Of a stretch of 14,304 nt of DNA, positions 1-6,535 are shown piece after piece. The position numbers and the translations under genes were made by a program. This DNA is from WQTU01 sp031548835 (lineage in GTDB: Bacteria > Spirochaetota > Spirochaetia > CADAEX01): positions 1 to 14,304 of the forward strand of contig JAVBQS010000218.1 of assembly GCA_031548835.1 (NCBI GenBank), written 5' to 3'. The notes beneath the pieces are model-generated. The model was not told where the DNA came from and ran no database searches. It saw only the letters and a list, made by a program, of their open reading frames with translations. The number at the start of each line of letters is the position of its first letter. Within the stretch, counting starts at the first letter, position 1.

Positions 1-57
1 GAAAAAGTAACTACAAGATTTAAAATACTTGGTTTTTATAACGAGCAATTTGTGTAA
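1..57 (+). CDS. 3' end of an unidentified gene (partial)
   Basis: An open frame enters from the left edge and reads 18 codons (EKVTTRFKILGFYNEQFV) to a TAA at 55-57. A terminator-like hairpin begins 9 nt after the stop, which supports this being a true gene end. Nothing in the short tail identifies a family. Confidence 0.55.
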   Translation, partial: EKVTTRFKILGFYNEQFV

Positions 58-65
58 AAAATATT

Positions 66-108
66 AGCATATATCTTTGTTTGAAAATTTCAGAGATATA
101 TGCTTTTT
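66..108 (+). terminator. Rho-independent terminator of the partial upstream gene
   Basis: An 11-bp perfect inverted repeat (AGCATATATCT at 66-76 and AGATATATGCT at 94-104) is followed directly by a T run (104-108). It lies just after the stop codon at 57. The stem is AT-rich and the loop is 17 nt long, so efficiency is uncertain. Confidence 0.7.
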
Positions 109-120
109 ATAATTTGTTAA

Positions 121-155
121 CTGGACTATAAGTATAAAGCATGCTTATAGTCCAG
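121..155. other. 12-bp perfect hairpin between convergent genes
   Basis: CTGGACTATAAG (121-132) and CTTATAGTCCAG (144-155) form a 12-bp perfect stem with an 11-nt loop. On the + strand TTTTAT follows three bases later (159-164), so it may be a second or bidirectional terminator between the partial gene and the convergent lipoprotein gene. The 10-mer TTATAGTCCA in its right arm recurs at 1250-1259. Confidence 0.5.
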
Positions 156-263
156 CGCTTTTATAATTTAAATCAAATTTATATAGAAAATAGTTTGAGA
201 AATATTTATCTGTTTATTCGCCGATGGAGCGAGAGTCCCAGGCTTGCTTAGGGATAATATCTT

Positions 264-1082
264 TTATTTTAAAAAGTTTGATATAATTTGTTTGCCTTTA
301 TCAGTAAGAAAATCATTAATCAAGGCATAAGGAATTATTATTTCTATTTGGCCCATCGAATATGGCGCAATTTCATATTTATCCCATTGGAATCCTATGC
401 CTTCAGCATTGATAAAAAAATCTTCAGAAAGCTTTATGCTATCTTCAAAAAAACCAATTTCACTAAGAGGCACATCTGATTTTATTTCAAACTGATCCCG
501 GATACTGTTTTCTATCAGCATGCTAAAAGATGGACTGGCCTGGTTTTTTATTATATCATCAATAAAAATTCTTTTTTTATTAACAAGATCAATAACAAAA
601 TATTTTGTATTACTATTGCCGTGAGCTCCTCCTGTATATTCCCATTGGTCTTGCTGTATAACAATAATATTAGCGCTCACTGCCTTTACTGCTGTTTCTT
701 CTCCATACTCCCAGCTGGAATATTTATTAGGCATAGTTTTTGGATTGATAATTTTATTAGCTGCATCGCCAGGCAGGTTTTTATCTATAATATTATCTGC
801 ATATTTTTCAACAGATAAACTGTCATATATAATATCTTTTATAAGTTTTTCTGTTTCCTGCGGTTTTGTAATATAAAAAAGATCAAAAGAAAAAGTCATC
901 AATACATCTAAATCATCTTCTAAAAAAAATGAAATCTTGTCCTTTTTTAAAAAATTGCTATATGTTAACAATTCTGTCAGTTTTTCTTCCGGCTTTTTTA
1001 AAACTTCTTTATGCTTGCTGCATGATAATAAATAAAACAATAGCATACATATTATAATTATCTTTTTTATAATATTAATCAT
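264..1082 (-). CDS. DUF3298/DUF4163-type lipoprotein
   Basis: Predicted lipoprotein of 272 aa, anchored in a membrane and facing the periplasm or the surface. The N-terminus is Met, two lysines, a hydrophobic stretch and the lipobox LLSC with the lipidated cysteine at about residue 21. The mature part carries YTGGAHGN at about 149-156, the hallmark of the DUF4163/DUF3298 (RsiV- and PdaC-like) fold, and the C-terminal section (about 165-265, including YEIAPYSMGQIE and IPY) fits DUF3298. The exact role in this family is often unknown; cell-envelope sensing or peptidoglycan-related roles are known for relatives. I chose the ATG at 1082 because GGAG (1089-1092) lies 6 nt upstream; the in-frame ATG at 1094 (276 aa) has no such site. 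It is a single gene divergent from the GIN-domain gene. Confidence 0.8.
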   Translation of the reverse strand: MINIIKKIIIICMLLFYLLSCSKHKEVLKKPEEKLTELLTYSNFLKKDKISFFLEDDLDVLMTFSFDLFYITKPQETEKLIKDIIYDSLSVEKYADNIIDKNLPGDAANKIINPKTMPNKYSSWEYGEETAVKAVSANIIVIQQDQWEYTGGAHGNSNTKYFVIDLVNKKRIFIDDIIKNQASPSFSMLIENSIRDQFEIKSDVPLSEIGFFEDSIKLSEDFFINAEGIGFQWDKYEIAPYSMGQIEIIIPYALINDFLTDKGKQIISNFLK

Positions 1083-1110
1083 TTTCTGCTCCATTTGTTT
1101 GTATAAAATT

Positions 1111-1140
1111 TTTATAGTACTATTATTAAAGATATTTCAA
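1111..1140 (-). promoter_or_regulatory. Putative sigma70 promoter of the DUF3298 lipoprotein gene
   Basis: Read on the minus strand, TTGAAA (1135-1140) and TATAAA (1111-1116) are separated by 18 nt. Transcription would start near 1104, giving a leader of about 20 nt that keeps the Shine-Dalgarno site at 1089-1092. Prediction by eye in AT-rich DNA. Confidence 0.45.
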
Positions 1141-1243
1141 GTAATTATATTTTGCAAATGAAAACTGCATGTATGTAAAAAAATCTGATTAATATTTATA
1201 AAATAAATTAAAACACTCTTTTTCTGTTTAGCTATTTATAATC

Positions 1244-1268
1244 CTGGCATTATAGTCCACCATGCCAG
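1244..1268. repeat. Short inverted repeat in the divergent intergenic region
   Basis: CTGGCAT (1244-1250) and ATGCCAG (1262-1268) form a 7-bp perfect stem with an 11-nt loop, about 20 nt upstream of the -35 box of the GIN-domain gene. It could be an operator or a transcript hairpin; the sequence does not say which. Confidence 0.4.
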
Positions 1269-1288
1269 AGTTATATAAATATTTTTGC

Positions 1289-1317
1289 TTGACCTCTTGT
1301 AATATGGCGCATATTAT
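1289..1317 (+). promoter_or_regulatory. Promoter of the head-GIN gene, placed for a leaderless transcript
   Basis: TTGACC (1289-1294), a 17-nt spacer and TATTAT (1312-1317) make a good sigma70-type promoter. The start codon begins only 7 nt after the -10 box (1324), which is where transcription should start, and no Shine-Dalgarno sequence is present. Confidence 0.55.
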
Positions 1318-1323
1318 TAAAAT

Positions 1324-2034
1324 ATGCGTAGTTTGGTTGTTTTTTCTATATTTCTTTTTTTAATTACAACTCCTGCAAAACCTTGTTACGCTGTGGAATA
1401 TTTTGAAAAACTTCCTTCATTTTCAAAAATAGAAATTACAGGCCGCATTTCTGTTCAAATAGATAAGTCTGACGATAACATTATTACAAATAGTGAAAAC
1501 AGCATGAAAATAAATGTAAAAAGCGGAAGCATAAAAGATCTGGATTACTATATGAGTGGGGAGACTCTTATTTTGAAAAAAAGGGCAGGAGCTTTTCAAA
1601 CCCGTAATATTGTTATAACTATATATCTTTCAAATACACTTTCACGACTGGATGTTTCAACAGGCGCTCTTGTAAAATCAATTAGAAATATTTTTGATGA
1701 GAGGGCAGAAGTAAGGGCAGAGTCAGATTCTTATCTGGAGCTATATGCAGACAATTCTTCCCTGTTTATAAATTGCGGAAGAAATAGTTCAATAATAATA
1801 AAAGGAAGTTTAAATTATCTTGAAGCAAAAGCTGTTAACAGCGGCTTAATTGATGCAGAACTTTTAGAAGTTTCAAGAGCTTATGTTTATGCTTATACAG
1901 GAAGCACTGTAAAAATAAATGCACTTGAATATCTTGAAGCTGCTGCCGGCATGGAATCATCTGTCTATTATAAGCCGACTCAGGCAGTAAAATATCTGTC
2001 AGAACTTACCGGAGGCAAATATGTTGAATTTTAA
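1324..2034 (+). CDS. Secreted head-GIN domain (DUF2807) protein
   Basis: Exported protein of 236 aa. Residues 1-23 form a Sec signal peptide (MRSLVVF..., a hydrophobic core and probable cleavage after CYA). The rest is rich in short alternating beta strands with turns of the GIN/DUF2807 type, including the IEITGRISVQI start, the SRLDVSTGALVKS segment and repeated strand units such as LEAKAVNSGLIDAELL, which suggest a right-handed beta-solenoid. This family is annotated as putative auto-transporter adhesin head domain, but its members are secreted beta-solenoids of unproven function. The ATG at 1324 is the only reasonable start: an in-frame stop lies at 1318-1320. There is no Shine-Dalgarno site. 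It stands alone in its transcription unit. Confidence 0.8.
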   Translation: MRSLVVFSIFLFLITTPAKPCYAVEYFEKLPSFSKIEITGRISVQIDKSDDNIITNSENSMKINVKSGSIKDLDYYMSGETLILKKRAGAFQTRNIVITIYLSNTLSRLDVSTGALVKSIRNIFDERAEVRAESDSYLELYADNSSLFINCGRNSSIIIKGSLNYLEAKAVNSGLIDAELLEVSRAYVYAYTGSTVKINALEYLEAAAGMESSVYYKPTQAVKYLSELTGGKYVEF

Positions 2035-2052
2035 TAGGCTGGATTTTGGTTT

Positions 2053-2090
2053 TTTTATATAATATTGCTTATTTGCAATGTTATATAAAA
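2053..2090. terminator. Long AT-rich hairpin after the GIN gene
   Basis: Positions 2053-2068 and 2075-2090 pair over 16 bp with one T-G wobble, leaving a 6-nt loop (TTATTT). It lies 18 nt after the GIN stop codon and 35 nt before the next start. The base of the stem supplies the T tract on either strand (TTTT then TATAA), so it may act as a terminator although no separate T run follows on the + strand. Confidence 0.5.
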
Positions 2091-2125
2091 CTCTAAATCA
2101 GGACTAATATATAAAGGAGACAAGT

Positions 2126-2761
2126 ATGGATGTAAAAAATGTATATTCTGCAGTTATAGCTGAAAAAGTTATTTGCAGTTTTGAGCAGAGAGGAATAGAG
2201 GGGCACTTTTTTGACAGCAGCAAGTCTCTCATATCATTTATCAAAGATCTTGTTTCTAAAGATTCGCTTGTATCATGGGGAGGGTCAATAACTCTTAATG
2301 ATACAGGAATTCTGGATTTTTTAAGAAAAGGAAATTATAAAATACTTGACAGGGAAGCAGCTGAAACTCCTGAAAAACTTATGCAGCTTTACAGAGATTC
2401 TTTTTCTTCTGATTATTATTTTACCGGCACTAACGCAATAACAATGGATGGGAAGCTTGTAAATATTGATGGAAGAGGCAACAGGGTTGCTGCAATGAGC
2501 TATGGCCCTAAAAATGTAATTGTTGTGGCAGGAATTAATAAAATTGTGCTTAATGAAAAAGAAGCATTGTCGCGGGTAAAAAATTATGCAGCTCCTCTTA
2601 ATTCAATTAGGCTTTCAAAAGCAACTCCCTGTGTTTCAACAGGAAAGTGCGAAGATTGCTTTGAACCAGGATGTATCTGCAGCTATATAGTTGTTACAAG
2701 AAGATCGCCTATAAAAGGCAGGATTAAGGTTCTGCTTGTCGGAGAAACTCTGGGATATTGA
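2126..2761 (+). CDS. LUD-domain protein (lactate-utilisation / YkgG family)
   Basis: Cytosolic protein of 211 aa that matches the LUD (former DUF162, LutC/YkgG-like) family over its whole length. Visible features are the VSWGGSITLNDTGI segment (about 49-62), the conserved core with TGTNAITMDGKLVNIDGRGNR (in two overlapping parts, about 99-120), the GPKNVIVVAGINKIV strand-loop, and a C-terminal cysteine cluster (TPCVSTGKCEDCFEPGCIC, about 167-185) often seen in stand-alone anaerobe members. Relatives in lutABC operons serve L-lactate oxidation with an iron-sulfur partner, but no lutA or lutB lies nearby, so the substrate is unknown. The ATG at 2126 has a strong AAAGGAG (2113-2119) 6 nt upstream. 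The cysteines may bind a metal or cluster (inference). Confidence 0.85.
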   Translation: MDVKNVYSAVIAEKVICSFEQRGIEGHFFDSSKSLISFIKDLVSKDSLVSWGGSITLNDTGILDFLRKGNYKILDREAAETPEKLMQLYRDSFSSDYYFTGTNAITMDGKLVNIDGRGNRVAAMSYGPKNVIVVAGINKIVLNEKEALSRVKNYAAPLNSIRLSKATPCVSTGKCEDCFEPGCICSYIVVTRRSPIKGRIKVLLVGETLGY

Positions 2762-2819
2762 TTCTAAATAATTTAGCTGGTAAATATATGGCAATGATAA
2801 TCTAATTTTGTATTTGATT

Positions 2820-3935
2820 TTAAATACAGATTCTGGGAACTCTTTTATTTATATTGCAATATAATTCATAAGGCACCGTATTGCATAATGCAGCAACAGA
2901 CTCGCATGTAATAGAAGAGTTTCCTCCAAAAAGAATTACTTTATCTCCAGTTTCAATATTATGATTAGCGCCAATATCTACAAGTATCTGGTCCATACAT
3001 ACTCTGCCTGCTACAGGATAAATATTTCCTTTTATTTCAACTTTTCCCTTATTGCTTAAAAGCCTGTTATATCCGTCAGCATATCCTGCAGGAACTGTAG
3101 CTATAAAAGTATCATTTGGCGCTTCCCAAATAAGGCCGTAAGATACTTTTTCTCCTTTTTTTATTTTTTTTATAAAAACAACTCTGGATTCAAATGTCAT
3201 CACTGGTTTTATTTCTATGCTTTTTTCAGATGAACTATCAGGATATGACCCAAATAAAATAATTCCAGGCCTTACCATATTAAAAAAAGACTCAGGATAA
3301 TGCAAAATACCGCCTGAATTCGCAGCATGAATAATACCTGTTTCAATATTTTTTTCTTTTATTTCTTTTATTATTGAGTTAAAAATTTCAAGCTGATTTA
3401 CTGTAAATTCTCTATCTATTTGATTTGATGTGTCTGAAACAGGAAGATGTGTACAGATTCCTCCAAGTTTAAGATTTTTATTTTCAGTTATAAATTGCGC
3501 AATTTCAACAGCATCTTCCGGTCTGCAGCCAATTCTGTTCATGCCTGTATCAATTTTTAAGTGCACTGTTTTAATGCTATTTCTTTTTGCTGCTTCTTTT
3601 GCAATATCTGACAGATAACTTATATCTGCTGCAAAAGGAGTTATATTATAATCAAAAAGCTCAGGAACTTCTTCTCCTAACGCAAGGCTTAAAAGTAAAA
3701 TATCTTCCTGTATGCCATATTCCCTAAGCTGGGCTCCTTCGCTTATTGCCGCAACTCCTGCATAATCTGCATAGCCTGATGAAAAAGCTGCTTTTGAAAG
3801 CGCATCAGCTCCATGCCCATAGCCGTCTGCCTTTAAAGCCATGCAGATTTTTCTCTCTTTCCCTATTCTTTTTTTTATATTTTTTAAGTTGTTTAGAAAA
3901 TTATCAACATTAATTATTACTTTTGTACTTCTCAT
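2820..3935 (-). CDS. alr: Alanine racemase
   Basis: PLP-dependent alanine racemase converting L-alanine to D-alanine for peptidoglycan, in the cytosol. Length (371 aa from this start) is normal for the family. Visible landmarks, counted from the upstream TTG: the PLP lysine in ALKADGYGHG (K37), the N-terminal TIM-barrel, the KVSYG tyrosine (about Y268, the second catalytic base supplied across the dimer), PAGYADGYNR, and GRVCMDQ near 315. It is complete, ending at TAG-less stop TAA equivalent on the minus strand at 2820. The ATG at 3935 is preferred over the in-frame TTG at 3941; neither has a Shine-Dalgarno site, but a promoter sits right before the ATG. It is monocistronic, converging on the LUD gene and diverging from the beta-CASP gene. 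Confidence 0.96.
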   Translation of the reverse strand: MRSTKVIINVDNFLNNLKNIKKRIGKERKICMALKADGYGHGADALSKAAFSSGYADYAGVAAISEGAQLREYGIQEDILLLSLALGEEVPELFDYNITPFAADISYLSDIAKEAAKRNSIKTVHLKIDTGMNRIGCRPEDAVEIAQFITENKNLKLGGICTHLPVSDTSNQIDREFTVNQLEIFNSIIKEIKEKNIETGIIHAANSGGILHYPESFFNMVRPGIILFGSYPDSSSEKSIEIKPVMTFESRVVFIKKIKKGEKVSYGLIWEAPNDTFIATVPAGYADGYNRLLSNKGKVEIKGNIYPVAGRVCMDQILVDIGANHNIETGDKVILFGGNSSITCESVAALCNTVPYELYCNINKRVPRICI

Positions 3936-3942
3936 AATCAAA

Positions 3943-3971
3943 ATATTATCATTGTATATCTATTAGGACAA
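3943..3971 (-). promoter_or_regulatory. Putative promoter of alr, placed for a near-leaderless transcript
   Basis: On the minus strand TTGTCC (3966-3971), 17 nt and TAATAT (3943-3948) precede the ATG at 3935 by 7 nt. With this -10 box transcription would start at or next to the start codon. Each box matches the consensus at only 4 of 6 positions. Confidence 0.4.
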
Positions 3972-4045
3972 TAAGGTATCTTTATCATCTAATCTATATT
4001 AAACTTGAACTTGTAATATCAAATATTTTTATAGTATTAAAAGCT

Positions 4046-4074
4046 TTGCAATTATTTTCTATTTTATATATTAT
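4046..4074 (+). promoter_or_regulatory. Putative promoter of the beta-CASP gene
   Basis: TTGCAA (4046-4051), a 17-nt spacer and TATTAT (4069-4074) form a sigma70-type promoter. The leader would be about 60 nt and carries AGGAG at 4134-4138. Confidence 0.4.
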
Positions 4075-4143
4075 AATAGAAGGATAGCAATATTCTTTCT
4101 AAACAGTCTTATCCTGTTTGGATGAATATATCTAGGAGTATAT

Positions 4144-5565
4144 ATGGGAATAAAATTTTATTCACGCGGAGCAGCCGAAGAAGTAACAGGATCCCGTCAT
4201 TATCTGGATTATAGTGGGAAAAAAATACAGATTGATTGCGGAGCATATCAGGGAAGAAGGCAGGAGTCTGAAGAAAGAAACCGTGCTATTGTAAAAGATA
4301 TTGATGTAGAAAGTATTGAAGCTGTTATTCTTACACATGCGCATTTTGATCATAGCGGTATGCTGCCTGTTCTTATTAAAAATGGATATGCTGGAAATAT
4401 ATATGCTACCCCCGCTACCCGCGATCTTGCAGCTCTTATTATGATGGATAGCGCAAATATACAGGCAAAAGATCTTGAATATCTTAGAAAAAAAGCAATG
4501 AAAAAAGGAACAACTTTTAAAGGCGATGTTATATATGATGAAAATGATGTTGTGCAGACAGGCAACCAGTTTTTAACAGTCGGATATAAAAGGCCTATTC
4601 TGCTGACTCCTGATATTAAATTATCATTTTACGATGCAGGCCATATTCTTGGATCATCAATAGCTGTTTTTGATATTAAAGATGAATCGGGAAAAAATAT
4701 AACATTTGCAGCAACAGGAGATCTGGGAAGAAAAAATAAACCAATAATAAGAGATCCTGAAAAAATACCTGATCCTGATTATCTTGTAGTTGAAAGCACT
4801 TACGGCAACAGGCTTCATGAAAGCGAAGCTGATGCTGAAAAAAAGCTTGGAGAAATAGTGCGGGAGACTGCAAAAAGAGGAGGGCGTGTAATTATCCCGG
4901 CTTTTGCAATTGAAAGAACGCAGGAAATTGTATACCATATTCATCTTTTAACTGACAAAAAAGAGATTCCTGACAATATTCCTATTTTCGTAGACAGTCC
5001 CATGGCTACTAACGCAACTGCAATTTTCAGAATACATCCTGAATGTTATGATGCAAAAACAAATGAAGCTTTTATAAAACATCATAAAAATCCTTTTGGT
5101 TTTAATTCGCTTCGTTATACCACAAGTGTTGAAGATTCAAAAAGAATAAATGATATTAAAGGGCCTGTTATTATTATTTCTGCTGATGGAATGTGCGAAG
5201 CCGGGCGTATAAGGCATCACCTTATACAAGCTGTTGAAAAACCTGAAAACACAATACTTATTGTAGGTTATATGGCACAGCACACTCTTGGCAGAAGAAT
5301 ACAGGATAAAAGCAAAGTAATAAAAATATTTGGCGATTCCTATAATCTTAATGCACAGGTTGAATCTATTAATGCATTCAGCGCCCATGCAGATTATAAT
5401 GATATTAAAGAATATATTGGCCAGCTTAATCTTGAAAAACTTAAAAGAGTTTTCCTGGTGCATGGTGAATCTGATTCCCAGGAAAATCTTAAAAAAGAAC
5501 TTAAATCAATTGGTGTTAAAGATGTGAAGATAGTAAAATATAATGAAGAATATGAAATAGAATAG
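4144..5565 (+). CDS. MBL-fold beta-CASP RNA-processing hydrolase
   Basis: Zinc-dependent nuclease-type protein of 473 aa, very probably acting on RNA in the cytosol. Order of domains: metallo-beta-lactamase fold (about 14-200), beta-CASP insert (about 245-370) and RMMBL zinc-binding end (about 390-455). Metal ligands are visible: THAHFDH (H65, H67, D69, H70), DAGHILGSS (H167), TGDLG (D193), then SAHADY (H415) and a late VHGE histidine (H440). E217 in VESTYGN starts beta-CASP motif A, and SADGMCEAGRIRHHL matches the motif-B region. This is the architecture of archaeal and eukaryotic CPSF73-like proteins and their bacterial COG1236 homologues, not RNase J, which is longer. AGGAG (4134-4138) lies 5 nt before the ATG. 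The exonuclease gene follows 79 nt downstream and may be co-transcribed. Confidence 0.9.
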   Translation: MGIKFYSRGAAEEVTGSRHYLDYSGKKIQIDCGAYQGRRQESEERNRAIVKDIDVESIEAVILTHAHFDHSGMLPVLIKNGYAGNIYATPATRDLAALIMMDSANIQAKDLEYLRKKAMKKGTTFKGDVIYDENDVVQTGNQFLTVGYKRPILLTPDIKLSFYDAGHILGSSIAVFDIKDESGKNITFAATGDLGRKNKPIIRDPEKIPDPDYLVVESTYGNRLHESEADAEKKLGEIVRETAKRGGRVIIPAFAIERTQEIVYHIHLLTDKKEIPDNIPIFVDSPMATNATAIFRIHPECYDAKTNEAFIKHHKNPFGFNSLRYTTSVEDSKRINDIKGPVIIISADGMCEAGRIRHHLIQAVEKPENTILIVGYMAQHTLGRRIQDKSKVIKIFGDSYNLNAQVESINAFSAHADYNDIKEYIGQLNLEKLKRVFLVHGESDSQENLKKELKSIGVKDVKIVKYNEEYEIE

Positions 5566-5632
5566 CTGCATAATTATTTTTTATTATTAAATATAAAATA
5601 TTTAAATTTATATTTAAAATTAGTTATGCGGC
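5565..5632 (+). repeat. Extended hairpin between the beta-CASP and exonuclease genes
   Basis: The outer arms 5565-5576 and 5621-5632 pair over 12 bp with two G-T wobbles, then 5578-5581 pairs with 5616-5619, and AAATATAAA (5589-5597) pairs with TTTATATTT (5607-5615). The whole 79-nt gap between the two genes is thus nearly filled by one structure. The left arm begins on the last base of the upstream stop codon and the right arm ends 2 nt before the downstream Shine-Dalgarno sequence. There is no T run after it, so it is not a typical terminator. Confidence 0.6.
5606..5630 (-). repeat. Left copy of a 25-bp inverted repeat
   Basis: The reverse complement of 5606-5630 (starting CGCATAACTAATTTTAAA) is identical over 25 bp to 6494-6518. 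The two copies face each other across the exonuclease gene and the MITE-like element. This copy is also the right half of the hairpin at 5565-5632. Confidence 0.75.
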
Positions 5633-5644
5633 ATAGGAATAATT

Positions 5645-6253
5645 GTGAATATATTTTCTATATTGGATATTGAAACAACAGGCCTTAATTTTAAAGCAGA
5701 CGACAGAATTATTGAAATAGGGATTGTTAAAATAGATGAATATGGCAACTTTATAAAAGGATTTGATACATTATTAAATCCGGAAAGAGATGTAGGCCCT
5801 GTTAATATTCATGGCATAACAAGAGAAATGATTATTAATGCTCCTAAATTCAGGGAAATTATATTTGATATTTTTGAATTTCTTAAGGGAAGCTATGTTG
5901 CAGCTCATAATGCTGATTTTGATTTTCCATTTCTAAATAGTGAATTAAAACGAATAGGATTATTGCCAGCTATAGAAGGATTTTGCACATTAAAGATTGC
6001 AAGAAAGCTGCTGCCGGATTTACATTCCCGCAGCCTGGAATCACTGACTAAATATTTTAATATAAAAAATAATCTTCTTCATTCTGCATATTCAGATGCT
6101 TTTGCAACAGCAGAATTGCTTAAAATATTTATTAATAAATATAATTATAAAATTGATTTTGGAAATTTAAAAGCTGTTGAAAATCCTTTAATAAATATTA
6201 TAGATTTTTATTATTCCGGGAAAAAATTAAAACGTAATATTATCAATATCTAA
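5645..6253 (+). CDS. DnaQ-like DEDDh 3'-5' exonuclease
   Basis: Single-domain 3'-5' exonuclease of 202 aa, of the kind found in DNA polymerase epsilon/PolC proofreading subunits and stand-alone nucleases. All active-site residues are present: Exo I DIETTG (D8, E10), Exo II AHNADFDFPFL (D93), and Exo III HSAYSDA (H146, D151), i.e. the DEDDh pattern. INIHGIT-type conservation is seen in VNIHGITREM (about 53-62). The last 40 residues lie beyond the catalytic fold and are lysine- and isoleucine-rich without a recognisable domain. The start is GTG at 5645, chosen because AGGA (5635-5638) lies 6 nt upstream and the reading frame gives the canonical N-terminus. It could act in repair, proofreading or RNA trimming; the adjacency to a beta-CASP RNase makes a role in RNA possible but unproven. 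Confidence 0.92.
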   Translation: MNIFSILDIETTGLNFKADDRIIEIGIVKIDEYGNFIKGFDTLLNPERDVGPVNIHGITREMIINAPKFREIIFDIFEFLKGSYVAAHNADFDFPFLNSELKRIGLLPAIEGFCTLKIARKLLPDLHSRSLESLTKYFNIKNNLLHSAYSDAFATAELLKIFINKYNYKIDFGNLKAVENPLINIIDFYYSGKKLKRNIINI

Positions 6254-6280
6254 CAAATGCTTTCTTCTAATTTAAAATTA

Positions 6281-6452
6281 GGCCTGTTCGATGATTTAAA
6301 AAATTATTATCCTGGCATGAGAAGCCGCGCCGGGATAATAAAATAAAAACCCTTAAGGTTATAAGCTAGTTGTAAAAAATTATACATTGTGTACAAATTA
6401 GCGCTTATTCGGCATTTATAAATGATTTTTGACAAGGTTTATCGAACAGGTC
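6281..6452. mobile_element. MITE-like element, 172 bp
   Basis: Terminal inverted repeats GGCCTGTTCGATGATTT (6281-6297) and, reverse complemented, GACCTGTTCGATAAACC (6436-6452) share CCTGTTCGAT perfectly. The element is flanked by TA on both sides (6279-6280 and 6453-6454), as expected for TA target duplication (IS630/Tc1 and some IS5 groups). The interior has no coding frame and holds a strong hairpin. This is the structure of a non-autonomous miniature transposable element inserted 27 nt after the exonuclease gene. The parental IS is not in the window. Confidence 0.7.
6304..6341 (-). terminator. GC-capped hairpin inside the MITE
   Basis: TTATTATCCTGGC (6304-6316) pairs with GCCGGGATAATAA (6329-6341) over 13 bp with one wobble position. 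Read on the minus strand it is followed by TTTTTT (6303-6298), so it could terminate transcription from the small lipoprotein gene at 6536-6841. On the + strand the T run is missing. Confidence 0.5.
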
Positions 6453-6493
6453 TAGTATATAAAATCAAATTTTATTTTTAATATTATATCAAT

Positions 6494-6518
6494 CGCATAA
6501 CTAATTTTAAATATAAAT
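6494..6518 (+). repeat. Right copy of the 25-bp inverted repeat
   Basis: Identical to the reverse complement of 5606-5630. It lies 18 nt downstream of the stop of the minus-strand lipoprotein gene. Unlike the left copy it has no obvious pairing partner beside it. Confidence 0.75.
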
Positions 6519-6535
6519 CAAAATTATTATTAAGC

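Noticed and set aside
217..253. Possible tRNA remnant in the GC-rich islet
   Set aside because: No T-arm consensus, acceptor stem or CCA-bearing end can be built from it.
1324..2034. Calling the head-GIN protein a true autotransporter adhesin
   Set aside because: There is no C-terminal translocator barrel; only the secreted beta-solenoid is present, so the family name should not be read as function.
2764..2776. CTAAATAATTTAG palindrome after the LUD gene as a terminator
   Set aside because: Pure AT stem of six pairs with a one-base centre and no T run; it cannot form a stable terminator hairpin.
4144..5565. Naming the beta-CASP protein RNase J
   Set aside because: RNase J is about 550 residues with a distinct C-terminal domain; the length and the RMMBL ending here fit the CPSF73-like COG1236 group better.
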